A DNA stretch of 64,000 bases from Variovorax davisae (GTDB lineage: Bacteria > Pseudomonadota > Gammaproteobacteria > Burkholderiales > Burkholderiaceae_C). Location of the stretch: the NCBI RefSeq assembly GCF_030316845.1, contig NZ_JASZYS010000023.1:1-64000 (forward strand), written 5' to 3'. The notes beneath the pieces are model-generated. The model was given only the letters and a program-made list of their open reading frames with translations, had not been told where the DNA came from and made no database searches. A program made the translations under genes and the position numbers. The first letter of the stretch is position 1. The number at the start of each line of letters is the position of its first letter. This document shows positions 61,378 through 64,000 of the stretch, piece after piece.

Positions 61378-62408
61378 CCCAGCCAGCCGGCCGCCAGTGG
61401 AAAGCTGAAAAAGGCGGCCACGGTGGTCCACAGGATGATGCGGGCGATCCGCCCGTCGTCGGCGCCGAAGCGCTCGGCCAGCATCGAGACGTTGCTGGCG
61501 CTGGGCAGCGCGGCGGCCAGCACCATCGCGACCAGTGCCGGATTGCCGAGCGGCACGCCGAGCGCCCGCGCGCCATGCGCCAGGGCCCAGACCAGCAGCG
61601 GATGCGCCAGCAGCTTGATCGCGACCACCGGCAGCAGGTCCGCCAGCGCCGCCGGGGCCGGCGGCGGCGAGCGGCGGGCGGCGCTGCCCAGGGCCTGCGC
61701 GACCGCCGCGCTGGCGCGGTGCTCGCGCGCCAGCACCGCCGAGCGGGCCAGCACCGCGCCGATCGTGAACAGGGCCACCGGCGAGGCCGCCTCGGCCAGC
61801 ATCGCGACCGTGCGCTCGATCGGGCCCGGCAGCGAGAACCGGGTCGCCGAGGCCAGCACGCCCAGCAGGATCGACCAGGGCATCGGGTTGCGCAGGATGC
61901 CGCGCAGCGCCTGCCGCAGGGCTTTGGCGGCGCCATGCCCGTCGGCGCCGTCGAGCCGCGACAGCGCGATGCACAGCGACGAGGTGACGACCATGTCGAA
62001 GGCCATGGTGATGATCGTGGTCGAGGCCGCCTGAGCGCCCAGGATCGCCACCAGCAGCGGCACGCCCATGAAGCCGGTGTTCGGAAAGGCGGCCACCAGG
62101 GCCCCGAAGGCGGCGTCGTTCCAGCCGATGCGCCGGCGGCGGCTCAGCGCGACCGTGGCGCCGACCACGGCCAGCGCGCTGAGGCACCAGACCAGGGCGA
62201 CGCCGCCGTCCAGCAACTGGCCGATCGGCGCCCTTGCGCCGAAGCGAAAGAGCATGCAGGGCAGCGCGAAATAGAGCACGAAGGCGTTCAGCCCCGGAAT
62301 CGCCGCCAGCGGCAGCAGGCCGCCGCGGGCCGCGGCATAGCCGGCGGCGATCAGGGCGAAGAAGGGAACGGTGACCAGGAAGATCTGCAGCACGCGGCGA
62401 TTGTCCAC
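61350..62408 (-). CDS. AEC-family transporter (auxin efflux carrier-like)
   Basis: 352 residues with about ten membrane helices in two halves, and the family pattern PFFALIAAGYAAARGGLLP ... LNAFVLYFALPCMLFRFGA at the N-terminus, FPNTGFMGVPLLVAILG in the first half and LPSASNVSMLAERFGAD near the end. Bacterial AEC proteins carry malate, malonate or other carboxylates. GTG 62408 starts the conserved part (GTG 62393 is an alternative); a longer frame to 62528 has no family match. Its 3' end overlaps the secreted protein gene by 28 bp on the other strand, and it diverges from rep across 79 bp. Confidence 0.88.
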   Translation of the reverse strand: MDNRRVLQIFLVTVPFFALIAAGYAAARGGLLPLAAIPGLNAFVLYFALPCMLFRFGARAPIGQLLDGGVALVWCLSALAVVGATVALSRRRRIGWNDAAFGALVAAFPNTGFMGVPLLVAILGAQAASTTIITMAFDMVVTSSLCIALSRLDGADGHGAAKALRQALRGILRNPMPWSILLGVLASATRFSLPGPIERTVAMLAEAASPVALFTIGAVLARSAVLAREHRASAAVAQALGSAARRSPPPAPAALADLLPVVAIKLLAHPLLVWALAHGARALGVPLGNPALVAMVLAAALPSASNVSMLAERFGADDGRIARIILWTTVAAFFSFPLAAGWLGQGVSTPSL

Positions 62409-62487
62409 GGCGCGCCTACCACAGTCCGGCGGCCAGGGCGGCAAGGAGGCGCCCGTATCATTCCCGATTCCCGCCTCCGAACTCCCC

Positions 62488-64000
62488 ATGTCTTCCGGTC
62501 TCAATCTCGCGCAACAAGAAGCCGTCAACTACATGCACGGCCCCTGCCTGGTCCTTGCGGGCGCGGGCTCGGGCAAGACCCGCGTGATCACGCACAAGAT
62601 CGCCCGCCTGATCCAGGCCGGCCTCGAACCGCAGCGGATCGCCGCCATCACCTTCACCAACAAGGCGGCCGCCGAGATGCGCGAGCGCGCCAAGGGGCTG
62701 ATCGGGCGCGATGCGAAGAAGGTGGTGGTCTGCACCTTCCACGCCTTGGGCGTGCGCATGATGCGCGAGGACGGCGCGGTGCTGGGCCTGAAGCCGGCCT
62801 TCAGCATCCTCGACAGCGACGACGTCACCAAGATCCTCAAGGATGCCGGCGGCACCACCGATGCCGCCACCGCGCGCATCTGGCAGTGGACCATCAGCAA
62901 GTGGAAGAACATGGGCCTGAACGCGGCCCAGGCCGAAGCCCAGGCGGCCGACGACAACGAGCGCATCACGGCGCGCATCATGGCGCGCTACGAAGAACGG
63001 CTGGCCGCCTACCAGAGCGTCGACTTCGACGACCTGATCGGCATGCCGCTGAAGCTGCTGCAGCAGCACCAGGAAGTGCGTGCCAAGTGGCAGGCGGCGC
63101 TCGGCCACGTGCTGGTCGACGAATACCAGGACACCAACGCCACCCAGTACGAGGTGCTGAAGGCGCTGGTCGGCGAGCGCGGCCGCTTCACCGCGGTGGG
63201 CGACGACGACCAATCGATCTACGGCTGGCGCGGCGCCACGCTCGACAACCTCAAGAAGCTGCCGGTCGACTACCCGACCCTCAAGGTCATCAAGCTGGAG
63301 CAGAACTACCGCAGCACCAGCGCCATCCTGCGCGCCGCCAACAACGTGATCGGCCCGAACCCCAAGCTGTTCCCGAAGACGCTGTTCAGCGAACTCGGCG
63401 AGGGCGAGCCGGTGCGCATCGTCGATGCCGACAGCGAAGCCCACGAGGCCGAGCGCACCGTGGCGCGGATCCAGAGCCTGCGCGCCGGCGACGCCACGGC
63501 GCAAGGCCCGCAGCACAAGGAGTTCCGCGACTTCGCGATCCTCTACCGCGCCAACCACCAGGCCCGGGTGTTCGAGCAGGCGCTGCGCAAGGCGCAGATC
63601 CCCTACAAGGTCTCGGGCGGCCAGAGCTTCTTCGACCGGGCCGAGATCAAGGACCTGTGCGGCTGGTTCCGCCTGTGGGTCAACAACGACGACGACCCGG
63701 CCTTCCTGCGCGCCGTGACCACGCCCAAGCGCGGCATCGGCCACACCACGCTGGCGGCGCTCGGCACCTTCGCGAGCCAGTACAAGCTGAGCCTGTTCGA
63801 GGCCCTGTTCAGCCCCTCGCTGCCGAGCGTGATGCCCAAGCGCGCCCAAGAGGGCCTGCACGAGTTCGGCCGCTACATCAACGACCTCGAGTACAAGGCC
63901 CGCCGCACCATGGGCGCCGAGGACGCGCGCGCCTTCCTGGCCGAGTGGCTCAAGGAGATCGACTACGAGAAGCACCTCTACGACGGCGAGGACAGCGAGC
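62488..64000 (+). CDS. rep: ATP-dependent DNA helicase Rep, 5' part (cut by window edge)
   Basis: First 504 codons of a UvrD/Rep-type superfamily 1 helicase; the frame is open at the right edge (E. coli Rep is 673 residues). Motifs are in order: Walker A AGAGSGKT (24-31), TFTNKAA, DEYQDTN (211-217), GDDDQSIYGWRGA, KLEQNYRS, and the 2B-domain start (FRDFAILYRANHQARVFEQAL). The MSSGLNLAQQEAVNYMHGPC start and the YKVSGGQSFFDRAEIKDL block are much nearer to Rep than to UvrD. Rep moves 3'-5' and clears proteins from replicating DNA, complementing priA nearby. ATG 62488 is the normal start. Confidence 0.93.
   Translation, partial: MSSGLNLAQQEAVNYMHGPCLVLAGAGSGKTRVITHKIARLIQAGLEPQRIAAITFTNKAAAEMRERAKGLIGRDAKKVVVCTFHALGVRMMREDGAVLGLKPAFSILDSDDVTKILKDAGGTTDAATARIWQWTISKWKNMGLNAAQAEAQAADDNERITARIMARYEERLAAYQSVDFDDLIGMPLKLLQQHQEVRAKWQAALGHVLVDEYQDTNATQYEVLKALVGERGRFTAVGDDDQSIYGWRGATLDNLKKLPVDYPTLKVIKLEQNYRSTSAILRAANNVIGPNPKLFPKTLFSELGEGEPVRIVDADSEAHEAERTVARIQSLRAGDATAQGPQHKEFRDFAILYRANHQARVFEQALRKAQIPYKVSGGQSFFDRAEIKDLCGWFRLWVNNDDDPAFLRAVTTPKRGIGHTTLAALGTFASQYKLSLFEALFSPSLPSVMPKRAQEGLHEFGRYINDLEYKARRTMGAEDARAFLAEWLKEIDYEKHLYDGEDSE

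Overview
The window is very GC-rich, densely packed DNA, most likely from a Burkholderiales (Comamonadaceae, Variovorax-like) chromosome. The grounds are GC-biased codon use, GTG/TTG starts, a Bug-type solute-binding protein beside a molybdenum hydroxylase, several LysE-type exporters, and the housekeeping genes hemE, priA and rep. The assignment is an inference from gene style and content, not a database match. No rRNA, tRNA, CRISPR array or insertion sequence was found; a minus-strand promoter at the left edge may belong to an operon outside the window.

Left part (1-11253). uup (ABC-F ATPase) and a phospholipase-D-type lipoprotein are followed by an amino-acid handling cluster. A MocR-type regulator is divergent from a LysE exporter, an EamA exporter, a PLP aminotransferase, a second LysE exporter, a glutathione transferase, a PhzF isomerase and a VOC protein, mostly with overlapping or closely spaced starts and stops. 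A 10-bp inverted repeat plus short direct repeats between the regulator and the first exporter is a good candidate operator.

Adhesion island (11250-40059, all minus strand). In transcription order: a trimeric autotransporter adhesin (YadA type), a DUF1266 protein, an atypical response regulator, a hybrid histidine kinase with an HPt domain, a giant adhesin of about 4758 residues, an OmpA-like protein, then a type I secretion system (ABC exporter, HlyD adaptor, TolC channel). The giant adhesin carries about 37 Ig-like modules in higher-order blocks (5+5+7+7+7 modules) and a C-terminal von Willebrand A domain, but no RTX nonapeptides. The ABC exporter gene is interrupted by an in-frame amber codon where CAG is likely, separating the membrane part from the ATPase.

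Central metabolic part (40359-57813). After a histidine phosphatase come a minus-strand Bug-coxL-coxM-coxS-coxG-like molybdenum hydroxylase operon with a divergent MarR regulator and TTGA/TCAA palindromes, small conserved genes (GIY-YIG-like, GlsB/YeaQ, PEBP), a creatininase-family amidohydrolase with its LysR regulator, an alcohol-dehydrogenase-type oxidoreductase, a sorbosone-dehydrogenase-type lipoprotein, an AlaX editing protein, a DsbD/ScsB-like membrane reductase, a redoxin and hemE.

Right part (57814-64000). The AT-richer hemE-priA gap holds a hairpin, a 28-codon ORF with a very strong ribosome binding site, and two DnaA-box matches. priA (TTG start), a small membrane protein, a ClpP/COG3904-like secreted protein, an AEC-family permease, and the first 504 codons of rep (cut by the window edge) complete the segment.
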